A stretch of DNA of 13,992 nt, taken from the NCBI GenBank assembly GCA_036521655.1, contig DATDHI010000376.1, positions 1 to 13,992 on the forward strand, in the 5' to 3' direction. Position 1 is the first letter of the stretch, and the number at the start of each line of letters is the position of its first letter. Made by a program: the position numbers and the translations under genes. This stretch comes from GCA-003244245 sp036521655. GTDB taxonomy: Bacteria > Actinomycetota > Actinomycetes > Mycobacteriales > Pseudonocardiaceae. Positions 7,046 to 13,107 of this stretch are shown here, piece by piece. The notes under the pieces are model-generated. The model saw nothing but the letters and a program-made list of their open reading frames with translations, did not search any database and was not told the DNA's origin.

Positions 7046-7297
7046 GGGCAACACCAGCCACCACACCAGCGCGAGAATGATCGCTGCCGCCACGATCAGT
7101 AACACCCAGCACAGCATGCGTCCCGGGTCCGACTCCCCCGGCCGCGCACCCCACTCGCTGCGAAGCGCCAGATCTGCGTCGGAGTAGCTGCGCGGATTCG
7201 ACTCCCCCGACAGCTGGGCTACGTCGCGGGATGGGGTCAGGCTCCACGGGAGGTCGTCATCCTCGCGGCCAGACTCGGGGGGCATCTGGGGGGCCAT
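7034..7297 (-). CDS. Small single-span membrane protein, function unknown
   Basis: The 87-aa product has a polar, acidic first 58 residues with proline and serine (for example GREDDDLPWSLTPS). One strong transmembrane segment follows, about residues 61-85 (MLCWVLLIVAAAIILALVWW), leaving almost nothing after it, which suggests a tail-anchored topology. The start is ATG 7297. TAGCGT, a TAnnnT-type -10, ends 7 nt before it and there is no Shine-Dalgarno, so the message may be leaderless. ATG 7285 is an alternative. I do not recognise a family. It converges on the MFS gene with 20 bp between the stops. Confidence 0.65.
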   Translation of the reverse strand: MAPQMPPESGREDDDLPWSLTPSRDVAQLSGESNPRSYSDADLALRSEWGARPGESDPGRMLCWVLLIVAAAIILALVWWLVLPALG

Positions 7298-7687
7298 GGC
7301 GCAGACGCTACGGATCGTGTGGTTACGGTCCGGCCTAACGTCGGTTATCTGGAGGTAAAATCCCTGGTCTCAGTGTCCGCGGAGCAGCCGGCGGGCGCTG
7401 GTGATCAGTCGTTGGTCGTGATCATAGCGCCGGAACGCTTGGCCTGGGCAGTGCTGGGCTACTCGGCGTTGTGCCGGATGCCGAGATCCACCATGTCGCG
7501 CAGCACCAGCTCGGGCAGGCCGCCGAAGTCGTACCATCGATATCCCTGTGCCTTGGCCCAGCGGCCACTACAGGAATGGTCGGCGGTAGCAATCCAGCCT
7601 TTACTCCACACTACCCAACGGTCTTACCATCTGGTGGAATACATAGGGTGGGACACCAATTGCTACGGGTTCGCTACGGGAGGCGAC
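7298..7687. other. 390-bp stretch without an intact gene
   Basis: The plus frame is open here but its translation looks non-coding: it is serine- and arginine-rich, resembles no protein family, and precedes a well-placed GTG start at 7688. It holds a direct repeat GTGATCA at 7401-7407 and 7418-7424, each containing TGATCA, which could be an operator. On the minus strand it holds a possible gene relic, listed separately. No RNA gene was seen. Confidence 0.5.
7459..7563 (-). pseudogene. Possible 3' relic of a FemAB/GNAT-like aminoacyl- or acyltransferase gene
   Basis: Read on the minus strand, about 34 codons end at TAG (7461-7459) with peptides GRWAKAQGYRWYDFGG and then LPELVLRDMVDLGIRHNAE. 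A GYRWYDFGG segment after a WAK-type helix is characteristic of the C-terminal GNAT fold of FemAB-like transferases, which modify peptidoglycan or other acceptors. There is no start codon, and the frame meets TAA a short way upstream, so this could only be a remnant. The family assignment rests on motif recall alone. Confidence 0.35.
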
Positions 7688-7984
7688 GTGACCGTCCGCG
7701 AGGCCATCGAAGCGCTCCGCACCGCTGCGGCGGCAACCCCGCTGGGGCTCGACAGTGAGCTGAGAGTCTCACTCTGCGACGGCGACGGCATCGATGAAAG
7801 CGCAGAGCTGGAGATCGACCACTTCGCCCGGGTCTCCCGGGCGACCGGCGAAGTGCACTCGTGGTACGTCGGCGTGAAAGGGCATCCGCACCGTGACCAG
7901 GAGCAAGGCCGCACAACACGGCTGCCAGGGATCACGAACGAGGCGGACGCGTACCTCAAGAAATGGACGGAAGAGCAGGGCTGA
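7688..7984 (+). CDS. Hypothetical 98-aa soluble protein
   Basis: The start GTG 7688 is preceded by GGGAGG (7678-7683) with 4 nt spacing. The same frame is open further upstream but loses protein-like character. The N-terminus VTVREAIEALRTAAAATPLGL looks like a helix followed by the turn often seen in small actinobacterial and phage proteins that begin with a few helical residues and then a strand (SELRVSLCDGDG). The middle is acidic (ESAELEIDHF) and the C-terminus is charged. There is no membrane segment, cysteine cluster or catalytic motif. It faces the convergent membrane-protein gene with 17 bp between the stops. I do not recognise the family. Confidence 0.6.
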   Translation: MTVREAIEALRTAAAATPLGLDSELRVSLCDGDGIDESAELEIDHFARVSRATGEVHSWYVGVKGHPHRDQEQGRTTRLPGITNEADAYLKKWTEEQG

Positions 7985-8010
7985 GCAGCGATGCCCGCAG
8001 CTTACTGCTC
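7983..8010. terminator. Possible shared hairpin between convergent genes
   Basis: GAGCAG (7983-7988) pairs with CTGCTC (8005-8010) around a 16-nt loop. It spans the stops of the 98-aa gene and the convergent membrane-protein gene. The stem is short and no T-run follows, so a terminator role is weakly supported. Confidence 0.25.
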
Positions 8011-8199
8011 GTCCGGGCGCTGGCTGGGCGTGTCGGGACCGGCACCGGTTTGCAGGGTGCTGAGCTGGCTGTCGAGGGTCTCGAGCTGCGAGGTGACAAC
8101 GCGGCGCAGCCGCAATATCACGATCAAGATCAAGCAGCAGAATAGGATGAATACGGACGCGCCGACAACCAGCACGATGACGACCTGGGTCTGACTCAC
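8002..8199 (-). CDS. Small single-span membrane protein with C-terminal coiled-coil, function unknown
   Basis: The 65-aa product starts at GTG 8199, with GAGAGG 8 nt upstream. The nearby ATG in another frame stops at once. Residues about 6-30 form a very hydrophobic membrane helix (VVIVLVVGASVFILFCCLIL). Next come a basic patch (RLRR), a short amphipathic helix with leucine spacing (LETLDSQLSTL) and a polar tail. The positive-inside rule places the tail in the cytoplasm. It lies 12 bp behind the 93-aa gene on the same strand, so the two are probably co-transcribed. I recognise no family. Confidence 0.65.
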   Translation of the reverse strand: MSQTQVVIVLVVGASVFILFCCLILIVILRLRRVVTSQLETLDSQLSTLQTGAGPDTPSQRPDEQ

Positions 8200-8211
8200 G
8201 GACCCATCCTC

Positions 8212-8493
8212 TCAGCGGCCGCTGGACGTTGCACCGAGAGCACCGGCGGGAGGCTCGCAGCACAACACCTCCTGCTGCGCTCGCCAGAACTCCTGGCAGG
8301 CCTCATGGAGGTCGTTCTGCGCCGCCTCAAGGGCCTCGACCGGCACGGGCGTGGCCACCCATCGGCCTCGGACCGGCTCGACCACCGTCAACGCTTCAAG
8401 AGCGTGCGAGGTATTGCGCAGGCGCTGATGGGCTCGATGAAGTCGCTGGCGTTGCTCCGCCGAGAGCTCCGCCGGCTTACGTGTGGCGTCCAC
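8212..8493 (-). CDS. Hypothetical 93-aa helical protein
   Basis: The start GTG 8493 is set by AGGAGGG (8505-8499) 5 nt upstream, the best ribosome site in this part of the window. The protein is mainly helical and soluble. A charged segment (AELSAEQRQRLHRAHQRL) is followed by a loop with WVATPVPVEAL and a second helix ending EFWRAQQEVLCCEPP. The paired cysteines near the C-terminus could bind metal or form a disulphide. I do not recognise the family. It probably forms a two-gene unit with the membrane protein 12 bp downstream and is divergent from the acyl-CoA dehydrogenase gene, with 121 bp between. Confidence 0.65.
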   Translation of the reverse strand: MDATRKPAELSAEQRQRLHRAHQRLRNTSHALEALTVVEPVRGRWVATPVPVEALEAAQNDLHEACQEFWRAQQEVLCCEPPAGALGATSSGR

Positions 8494-8576
8494 GATGACC
8501 CTCCTAGCCGTCGATCCAGCGCAGGTGCGATCACCCACAATCCCCGAACGGCCTCATGCGCGCACACCGGGTCCGG

Positions 8577-8592
8577 GTTACCGTGGAGTAAC
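8577..8592 (+). promoter_or_regulatory. Palindromic operator candidate upstream of the acyl-CoA dehydrogenase gene
   Basis: GTTAC-N6-GTAAC is a perfect inverted repeat centred about 30 bp before ATG 8615 and just before the ribosome site AAGGGA. Its size and position suit a dimeric repressor such as a TetR- or GntR-type fatty-acid regulator, families that often control fadE genes. No regulator gene lies beside it. Confidence 0.42.
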
Positions 8593-8614
8593 TTCGGTGA
8601 AGGGACGGTCGGTG

Positions 8615-10522
8615 ATGACTACCAGTAACGCGATCCGGCAGGGCGGGGTGAGCGAGCGGCAGGCCAGGCAGGTCGCTGAGGCTGCCCGGGAGACGCAGTG
8701 GCGCCAGCCCAGCTTCGGCAAGGAACTGTTCCTCGGCCGCTTCCGGCTGGACCTGGTGCACCCGCGCGGTCACGCGCCCTCCAGCGCGGAAGGTGACGCC
8801 TTCCTGGCCCGCTTACGAGAGTTCTGCACAGCTGAGATCGACGGGATGGTGATCGAGCGCGAGAGCCGCATCCCCGACCAGGTCATCAAGGGTCTACAGC
8901 AGGTCGGCGCGTTCGGAATCAAGATCCCGACCGAGTACGGCGGGCTGGGCCTGTCCCAGGTGTACTACAACAAGGCGCTGATGCTGGCGGCCTCGGCGCA
9001 CCCCTCGCTGGGTGCGCTGCTGTCGGCGCACCAGTCGATCGGGGTGCCCCAGCCGCTGGCGATGTTCGGCACCGACGAGCAGAAGCGCACGTGGCTGCCC
9101 CGGTGCACGCGGGAGATCACCGCGTTCCTGCTCACCGAGCCCGACGTGGGCTCCGACCCCGCGCGGCTGCACGCCACCGCCACCCCGACCCAGGACGGCT
9201 ACCTGCTGGACGGAGTCAAGCTGTGGACCACTAATGGCGTCGTAGCCGGCCTGGTAGTGGTGATGGCCCAGGTACCCAAGGTCGACGGGCACCGGGGAGG
9301 CATCACCGCGTTCGTGGTGGAAGCCGACTCGCCCGGGATCACCGTAGAGAACCGCAACGCATTCATGGGTCTGCGCGGGATCGAGAACGGCGTCACCCGG
9401 TTCCACCAGGTGTACGTGCCCGCATTCAACCGGATCGGCAAGGAGGGCCAGGGACTCAAGATCGCGCTGTCCACGCTCAACGTCGGCCGGCTGTCGCTGC
9501 CCGCCGTCTCCACGGGTGCCGCCAAGTGGTGCCTGAAGATCGCCCGGGAGTGGTCCCAGGTGCGGGTGCAGTGGGGCCATCCGATCGGCGAGCACGAGGC
9601 GATCGGCGGCAAGCTCGCCTTCATGGCCGCGACCGCCTACGGGATGGAGGCCATGCTGGAGCTGTCCAGCGAGATGGCCGACGAGAAGCGGACCGACATC
9701 CGCATCGAAGCCGCGCTGGCCAAGCTGTACAGCTCGGAGATGTCCTGCCGGATCGCCGACGAGCTGGTGCAGATCCGCGGCGGCCGTGGCTATGAGACCG
9801 CCGAGTCGTTGGCTGCCCGGGGCGAGCGCGGCGTGCCCGCCGAGCAGATCCTGCGCGACCTGCGGATCAACCGGATCTTCGAGGGATCCACCGAGATCAT
9901 GCACCTGCTGATCGCCCGGGAGGCGGTGGACGCGCACCTGAAGGTGGCCGGCGACATCATCGACCCGGACGCTGACCTGGGGCGCAGGGCCCGCGCCGCA
10001 GCGCGAGCGGGCGGCTTCTACGCCCGCTGGCTGCCCACCCTGGTGGTCGGCAAGGGCCAGCTGCCCAACACCTTCGCCGAGTTCGGCCCGCTCGCGCCGC
10101 GGCTACGCTACGTCGAGCGAGCCAGCCGGCGCCTGGCGCGTCAGACCTTCTACGGGATGTCCCGGTGGCAGGGCAAACTCGAACGGCGGCAACGGTTCCT
10201 GGCTCGGATCGTCGACATCGGGGCTGAGCTGTTCGCCATGAGCGCTGCCTGCGTGCAGGCCCAGCGTGACCCCGAGGGCGGCACCGCCGTCGAACTCGCC
10301 GGCGCCTTCTGCGCGCAGGCCACCGTCCGAGTGGAGGAGCTGTTCACCAGGCTGTGGTCCAATAGTGACGCCAGCGATCGGGTGGTGGCGCGGCAGGTGC
10401 TCGATGACCGCTTCACCTGGCTTGAGGAGGGCGTGCTGGACCCGTCCATCGAGGGCCCATGGATCGCGGTCGCGGAGCCAGGCCCATCCACCAAACAGAA
10501 CGTCCACCGCCGCATCAGCTGA
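8615..10522 (+). CDS. Acyl-CoA dehydrogenase, long FadE10/VLCAD-like form
   Basis: This FAD enzyme oxidises acyl-CoA to trans-2-enoyl-CoA in beta-oxidation or a related pathway. The start ATG 8615 follows AAGGGA by 9 nt; GTG 8612 is an equal alternative. The protein has 635 aa, well above the usual 380-400. The N-terminal helical domain (about 60-165) includes VGAFGIKIPTEYGGLGLSQ. The middle beta domain carries LLTEPDVGSDPARL and LWTTNG. The C-terminal helical domain has VQWGHPIGEHEAI, QIRGGRGYE and INRIFEGSTEIM, where Glu423 aligns with the catalytic base of medium-chain acyl-CoA dehydrogenase. About 170 further residues form a second helical extension, as in very-long-chain dehydrogenases and mycobacterial FadE10. 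Long-chain or otherwise bulky substrates are therefore likely but unproven. No electron-transfer flavoprotein gene is adjacent. A palindrome at 8577-8592 suggests repression. Confidence 0.93.
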   Translation: MTTSNAIRQGGVSERQARQVAEAARETQWRQPSFGKELFLGRFRLDLVHPRGHAPSSAEGDAFLARLREFCTAEIDGMVIERESRIPDQVIKGLQQVGAFGIKIPTEYGGLGLSQVYYNKALMLAASAHPSLGALLSAHQSIGVPQPLAMFGTDEQKRTWLPRCTREITAFLLTEPDVGSDPARLHATATPTQDGYLLDGVKLWTTNGVVAGLVVVMAQVPKVDGHRGGITAFVVEADSPGITVENRNAFMGLRGIENGVTRFHQVYVPAFNRIGKEGQGLKIALSTLNVGRLSLPAVSTGAAKWCLKIAREWSQVRVQWGHPIGEHEAIGGKLAFMAATAYGMEAMLELSSEMADEKRTDIRIEAALAKLYSSEMSCRIADELVQIRGGRGYETAESLAARGERGVPAEQILRDLRINRIFEGSTEIMHLLIAREAVDAHLKVAGDIIDPDADLGRRARAAARAGGFYARWLPTLVVGKGQLPNTFAEFGPLAPRLRYVERASRRLARQTFYGMSRWQGKLERRQRFLARIVDIGAELFAMSAACVQAQRDPEGGTAVELAGAFCAQATVRVEELFTRLWSNSDASDRVVARQVLDDRFTWLEEGVLDPSIEGPWIAVAEPGPSTKQNVHRRIS

Positions 10523-10602
10523 CCGGGTTGACTCCCGATGAGTATCTGCGCGCTCCGCCGTCTCAACAGGGTCACATTGATCTCGACGGAGGCAGGTCAT
10601 GC

Positions 10603-11145
10603 ATGGGTAAGGCGCAGTGGCAGTGCACCATGTCGCTGGACGGCTTCATCGCCGGTCCAGGTGGTGACATGTCCTGGTTGACCGAGCACCTCGGGCCCAA
10701 TCCGACGGTGGACGAGGTTATCGGCAAGGTCGGCGCCCTTCTCGTCGGCAACCGCACCTTCGGCGGTGACGATCCGTACAAGGGCACGACCAACGAAGGC
10801 AAGCCGTACGGCGGGGGGTGGACCGGGCCACAGTTCGTGCTGACCCACCACCCCCCGGATACTCCGGTACCGGGTGTCACCTTCGTCGGCGACCTCGACA
10901 GCGGCCTCGCCGCGGCCAAGGCCGCCGCAGGTGACAAGTACGTCAGCATCCTTGGCGCCGAGGTTGCCCGGCAGTGCCTCGACGCGGGCCTGCTCGACGA
11001 GATCCTCGTGTGCATTGCGCCCGTCCTGCTCGGCGACGGCGTCCGGCTGTTCGACCGCCCAGGCGGGACCAACGTCAAGCTCGAACGCCTCAGCCTGACC
11101 CAAGCGCCGGGAGCGACAAACCTCTGGCTACGTGTCGTCGGATGA
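10603..11145 (+). CDS. Dihydrofolate reductase-like protein, RibD C-terminal domain family
   Basis: The 180-aa protein starts at ATG 10603. GGAGG (10588-10592) and a nearer AGG lie upstream. An ATG 4 nt earlier opens only a three-codon frame that stops within the new gene, so it may slightly tune initiation. Family motifs are clear: TMSLDGFIAGPGGDMSWL near the N-terminus, LLVGNRTFGGDDP, FVLTHHPPDTP, and SILGAEVARQCLDAGLLDEI followed by APVLLGDGVRLFD. RibD-C proteins share the NADPH-binding fold of DHFR. Members annotated like this one are mostly of unknown substrate and are not the essential folate enzyme. It lies 80 bp behind the acyl-CoA dehydrogenase gene on the same strand, so read-through is possible, but no functional link is evident. 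Confidence 0.88.
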   Translation: MGKAQWQCTMSLDGFIAGPGGDMSWLTEHLGPNPTVDEVIGKVGALLVGNRTFGGDDPYKGTTNEGKPYGGGWTGPQFVLTHHPPDTPVPGVTFVGDLDSGLAAAKAAAGDKYVSILGAEVARQCLDAGLLDEILVCIAPVLLGDGVRLFDRPGGTNVKLERLSLTQAPGATNLWLRVVG

Positions 11146-11288
11146 GCCCTTGCTACCTCTTCCCGTGCCGAATCTTGTTGCTGGATAGTGCCCATCGGAC
11201 CGGGAGGGGCGGCCCGGGCAGGGAATAAGGGCGCTGGCGAGCGGCTAGGTTGTTCACGCTCGTCATCCTCATGCCGGATCCTTAGACA
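11146..11288. other. 143-bp gap before the broken Crp/Fnr gene
   Basis: A weak 5-bp stem CCGGG/CCCGG (11200-11204 and 11213-11217) without a T-run is the only structure seen. No convincing promoter or coding sequence was found. Confidence 0.3.
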
Positions 11289-11844
11289 GTGGCCGACAGA
11301 GCGGTTGCGGACGCCGTGGCAGGAAGCTTCCTGGGGAGGCTGCCGTCGGACCTGGTCGACGCGCTGGTGAAGGTGGGGGAGCTCATCGACTATCCGGCGG
11401 GCAGCACGATCTATCGGGAGGGTTCGTATCCGAGGACGGCGCTCGTCGTCGGTGGGTTGCTCCGGGTCTACATGACCTCTCCGGAGGGCCGGCAGGTCAC
11501 GGTCCGGTATGCGCGCACTTGCGACGTGTTGGGGATCGCGGTCCTGGTCGGAGGGCCGGCCGACGTCGGCGTTCAGACGCTGGCCGAGTCGAGCCTGTTC
11601 CGGATCGACTCGCCGACGTTGACGACGGCGGCGCACCGCGATTCAGCAGCGCCCGCGAGGCCAGCTCGTGGCGCGCGTGGCGCAGCAAGAACTGGCTGAC
11701 GCTGTCGGGTCGGTGCGCGAGGTGGTGGCCCGGGTCCTGCGGGGATTCCGCCTTGACCGGCTGGTGGCGACCTCCCCGGACAGCATCCACATCCTCGACC
11801 CGGCAGGGCTGCACGATCAATCCTGGAACCCGACCGCCCCGTGA
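11289..11844 (+). pseudogene. Crp/Fnr-family regulator gene broken by an internal deletion and frameshift
   Basis: From GTG 11289 the first frame encodes about 117 residues of a cyclic-nucleotide-binding-type sensor domain: LVDALVKVGELIDYPAGSTI, YREGSYPRTALVVGG, LLRVYMTSPEGRQVTVRYA and SLFRIDSPTLTTAA. It then runs into low-complexity sequence and stops at 11699. The family's DNA-binding end is present in another frame from about 11641 to TGA 11842-11844: PRGQLVARVAQQELADAV, GSVREVVARVLR and LVATSPDSIHILDPAGL. The two parts total about 184 residues against roughly 225 for the family. About 40 residues, the dimerisation helix and first part of the winged helix, are therefore missing at about 11630-11645, and the frame is shifted. 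A functional regulator is not expected. There is no Shine-Dalgarno at the start. Confidence 0.8.
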
Positions 11845-11875
11845 CTTCCGTTACGTGGCTCGCCACCGAAGTCAC
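11841..11875 (+). terminator. Nested hairpin at the end of the broken Crp/Fnr gene
   Basis: GTGACTTC (11841-11848) pairs with GAAGTCAC (11868-11875). Inside it GTGGC (11855-11859) pairs with GCCAC (11862-11866) around TC. The outer stem includes the TGA stop of the Crp/Fnr frame. No T-run follows. It could be a terminator of the kind common in high-GC actinobacteria, or an operator read as DNA. Confidence 0.45.
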
Positions 11876-11901
11876 TGACACTCCTCAGGACCAGGCGAAG
11901 G

Positions 11902-11941
11902 CTGGTGCCAACTCGCCCGATCAGGTGGGCGAGCGGACCAG
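11902..11941 (+). promoter_or_regulatory. Nested hairpin directly before the ribosome site of the MBL-fold gene
   Basis: CTCGCCC (11912-11918) pairs perfectly with GGGCGAG (11927-11933) across an 8-nt loop. Flanking CTGGT (11902-11906) pairs with ACCAG (11937-11941). The right arm touches the strong Shine-Dalgarno GAGGAGG (11941-11947), so folding could limit translation. As double-stranded DNA it could instead be an operator. Confidence 0.45.
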
Positions 11942-11951
11942 AGGAGGCCAC

Positions 11952-12262
11952 ATGTCCATCTTGGCTGCCACATCGCAGGCGGAGAAGGGAACCGGGTCAT
12001 GCTCCCCACACCCGGTCACACCGCTGGCTCGGTCTCCCTGCTCATACGGCGGTGGGGGAGGTCACCGCTTCTGCTGGTCGGCGACCTCACCTACGCAGCG
12101 CAGCTGCTGGAACAACGACAGGTTCCCGGCGTCGGCGACCGGAACCAACTCGCCAAGACCACCGACCAGGTGCTCGCACTCAAGCAGCAGATGCCTGATT
12201 TGGTCATTCTGCCGGCCCACGACCCGACCGCGCCTCAGCGCCTGCTGCAGAGCGCACAGTGA
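11952..12262 (+). pseudogene. MBL-fold metallo-hydrolase gene with deleted N-terminal half
   Basis: GAGGAGG (11941-11947) and ATG 11952 form an excellent start, but that frame leaves protein-like sequence within about 15 codons. In the next frame, from about 11973, comes a recognisable C-terminal half of an MBL-fold hydrolase: GGEGNRVMLPTPGHTAGSVS, LLLVGDLTYAAQLL, AKTTDQVLALKQQMP and LVILPAHDP, ending at TGA 12260-12262. PGHT, the aspartate of GDL and the histidine of PAHDP match metal-site positions of the family. The N-terminal HxHxDH motif is absent, so the product would be inactive. The start signal fused to a shifted 3' half implies an internal deletion of several hundred bases. The parent was probably a lactonase or glyoxalase II-like hydrolase. 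The stop overlaps the GTG of the next gene (GTGA). Confidence 0.75.
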
Positions 12263-12276
12263 AGAGATCGGCTCAG

Positions 12277-12738
12277 ATGAAGTTTGCCAACACGATCACG
12301 ATCAACCGCCGGCCGGCCGAGGTGTTCGGGTTCCTCGCCCACTTCGGAAACGTGCCGCTGTGGAACTACGCGATCAGCGAGACCCGGAGGATCACCGGTG
12401 GTCCGGTGGGTGCCGGTTCGCGTTGCCGGCAGACCCGGACGCTTCCCACCCGGAGCGAGGAGACGTTCGAGGTGACCGAGTTCGAGCCGGACCGCAGGCT
12501 CTCGATCCGAGGTGCTCTCGGACCTTTCCACGGCGAGGTCGCCTACCTGCTCGCGCCGACCGGAAACGGCACCACCCTCACCAACACCGTGGACCTTCAG
12601 CCCTCGGGTCCGCTGCGGCTCGTTGCGCAGTTGGCAGCGCCCCGCGTCAAGTCGGCGGTGGCTGCGAACCTCGACACCCTCAAGCAGATCCTGGAATCGG
12701 GCGGCCGGCTGGTGGCCGCGACAAAGACGTCCGGGTAA
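12277..12738 (+). CDS. SRPBCC-superfamily (polyketide cyclase/START-like) protein
   Basis: The product is 153 aa from ATG 12277, with GAAGAG about 10 nt upstream. A GTG at 12259 overlaps the preceding TGA and would add six residues (159 aa). The pattern is that of a SRPBCC helix-grip fold: first strand KFANTITINRRPAEVFGFLA, then NVPLWNYAI, the long strands SEETFEVTEFEPDRRLSI and GEVAYLLAPTGNGTTLTNTV, and a long C-terminal helix ending VAANLDTLKQILE. Members bind hydrophobic ligands in a central cavity, and many small ones act as cyclases, ligand carriers or stress proteins. No catalytic role can be read here. It appears to be the only intact gene in this decayed stretch and was probably co-transcribed with the MBL-fold gene. 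Confidence 0.85.
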   Translation: MKFANTITINRRPAEVFGFLAHFGNVPLWNYAISETRRITGGPVGAGSRCRQTRTLPTRSEETFEVTEFEPDRRLSIRGALGPFHGEVAYLLAPTGNGTTLTNTVDLQPSGPLRLVAQLAAPRVKSAVAANLDTLKQILESGGRLVAATKTSG

Positions 12739-12851
12739 GCCATTGCCGCTGTCCCGCTGGGGAGTTCGGCTGCATCTTCCTGTGGTGGATTCTTGTTTGG
12801 GTCCGGTTGGTAGCGCCGGTTTTTGTCGGTGCCCGGTTCTAGAATTGGGGT
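12739..12851 (+). promoter_or_regulatory. Probable leaderless promoter of the truncated DUF222-like gene
   Basis: TAGAAT (12840-12845) matches the -10 consensus in five of six positions and ends 6 nt before ATG 12852. Transcription would then start at or next to the ATG. No Shine-Dalgarno is present, which fits a leaderless message. No good -35 hexamer is seen at 16-18 nt. Confidence 0.45.
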
Positions 12852-13058
12852 ATGTCGACGGCGCCGGTGTGCCGGCCAGTGTGCCGGCCAGTGTGGCAGG
12901 GTAGTGATGCGGGATTGCTGGCTGAGCTGGGTGTGTTGGAGTCCCGGTTGCATTCGACGTGGGCGCTCGTCGAAAGGTTGGCCTGTTCGGGAGCTGCTTC
13001 CCTCGTCTGTCAGGCCTGCGGCGCGGCGAGTTGGCGCGTCAGCACGACGAGTTCTTGA
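12852..13058 (+). pseudogene. Truncated N-terminus of a DUF222 / 13E12-repeat (HNH endonuclease) family gene
   Basis: From ATG 12852 about 45 codons read like the start of DUF222 proteins: a short polar lead, then DAGLLAELGVLESRLHSTWA and LVERLA. The frame then turns to unrelated cysteine- and serine-rich residues and stops at 13056-13058. Full-length members have about 350-550 residues with a C-terminal HNH motif, none of which is present. In mycobacteria the family is known as the multi-copy 13E12 repeat and may be mobile. The lead contains an in-frame 12-bp duplication giving VCRPVCRP. The assignment rests on pattern recall of one helix. The alternative is an orphan small protein. Confidence 0.45.
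12869..12892. repeat. 12-bp tandem duplication
   Basis: GTGCCGGCCAGT occurs twice in succession at 12869-12880 and 12881-12892, followed by GTGG. It inserts four codons in frame near the start of the DUF222-like frame. Confidence 0.85.
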
Positions 13059-13080
13059 TCTTTTGTGTGTGCCGGGCATT

Positions 13081-13105
13081 GCTAAGGAGTGCTGTGATCC
13101 TTAGC
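13081..13105 (-). terminator. Hairpin just after the DUF397 stop
   Basis: GCTAAGGA (13081-13088) and TCCTTAGC (13098-13105) form a perfect 8-bp stem with a 9-nt loop. It ends 2 bp past the TAA (13110-13108) of the minus-strand DUF397 gene, the right place for its terminator. No U-run follows in the minus transcript, as is usual for many high-GC actinobacterial hairpins. It could also end plus-strand transcripts. Confidence 0.55.
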
Positions 13106-13107
13106 GG

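Noticed and set aside
7319..7687. N-terminal extension of the 98-aa hypothetical protein
   Set aside because: The extension does not look like protein, and GTG 7688 has its own well-spaced GGGAGG.
8894..9937. Minus-strand open frame of 347 codons inside the acyl-CoA dehydrogenase gene
   Set aside because: The opposite strand carries an unmistakable dehydrogenase with its catalytic motif, and the antisense translation is low-complexity.
10528..10545. Promoter for the DHFR-like gene starting from TTGACT
   Set aside because: No -10 hexamer lies at 16-19 nt. The GAGTAT that follows is only 7 nt away.
10572..11636. Minus-strand open frame of 354 codons over the DHFR-like and Crp/Fnr genes
   Set aside because: It is antisense to two recognised families, crosses their boundary, and its arginine/proline-rich sequence is typical of a high-GC shadow frame.
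11841..12842. A single plus-strand frame of 333 codons spanning the MBL and SRPBCC genes
   Set aside because: It changes character repeatedly and lies out of frame with both recognised proteins. Only its internal ATG 11952 with GAGGAGG looks like a genuine start.
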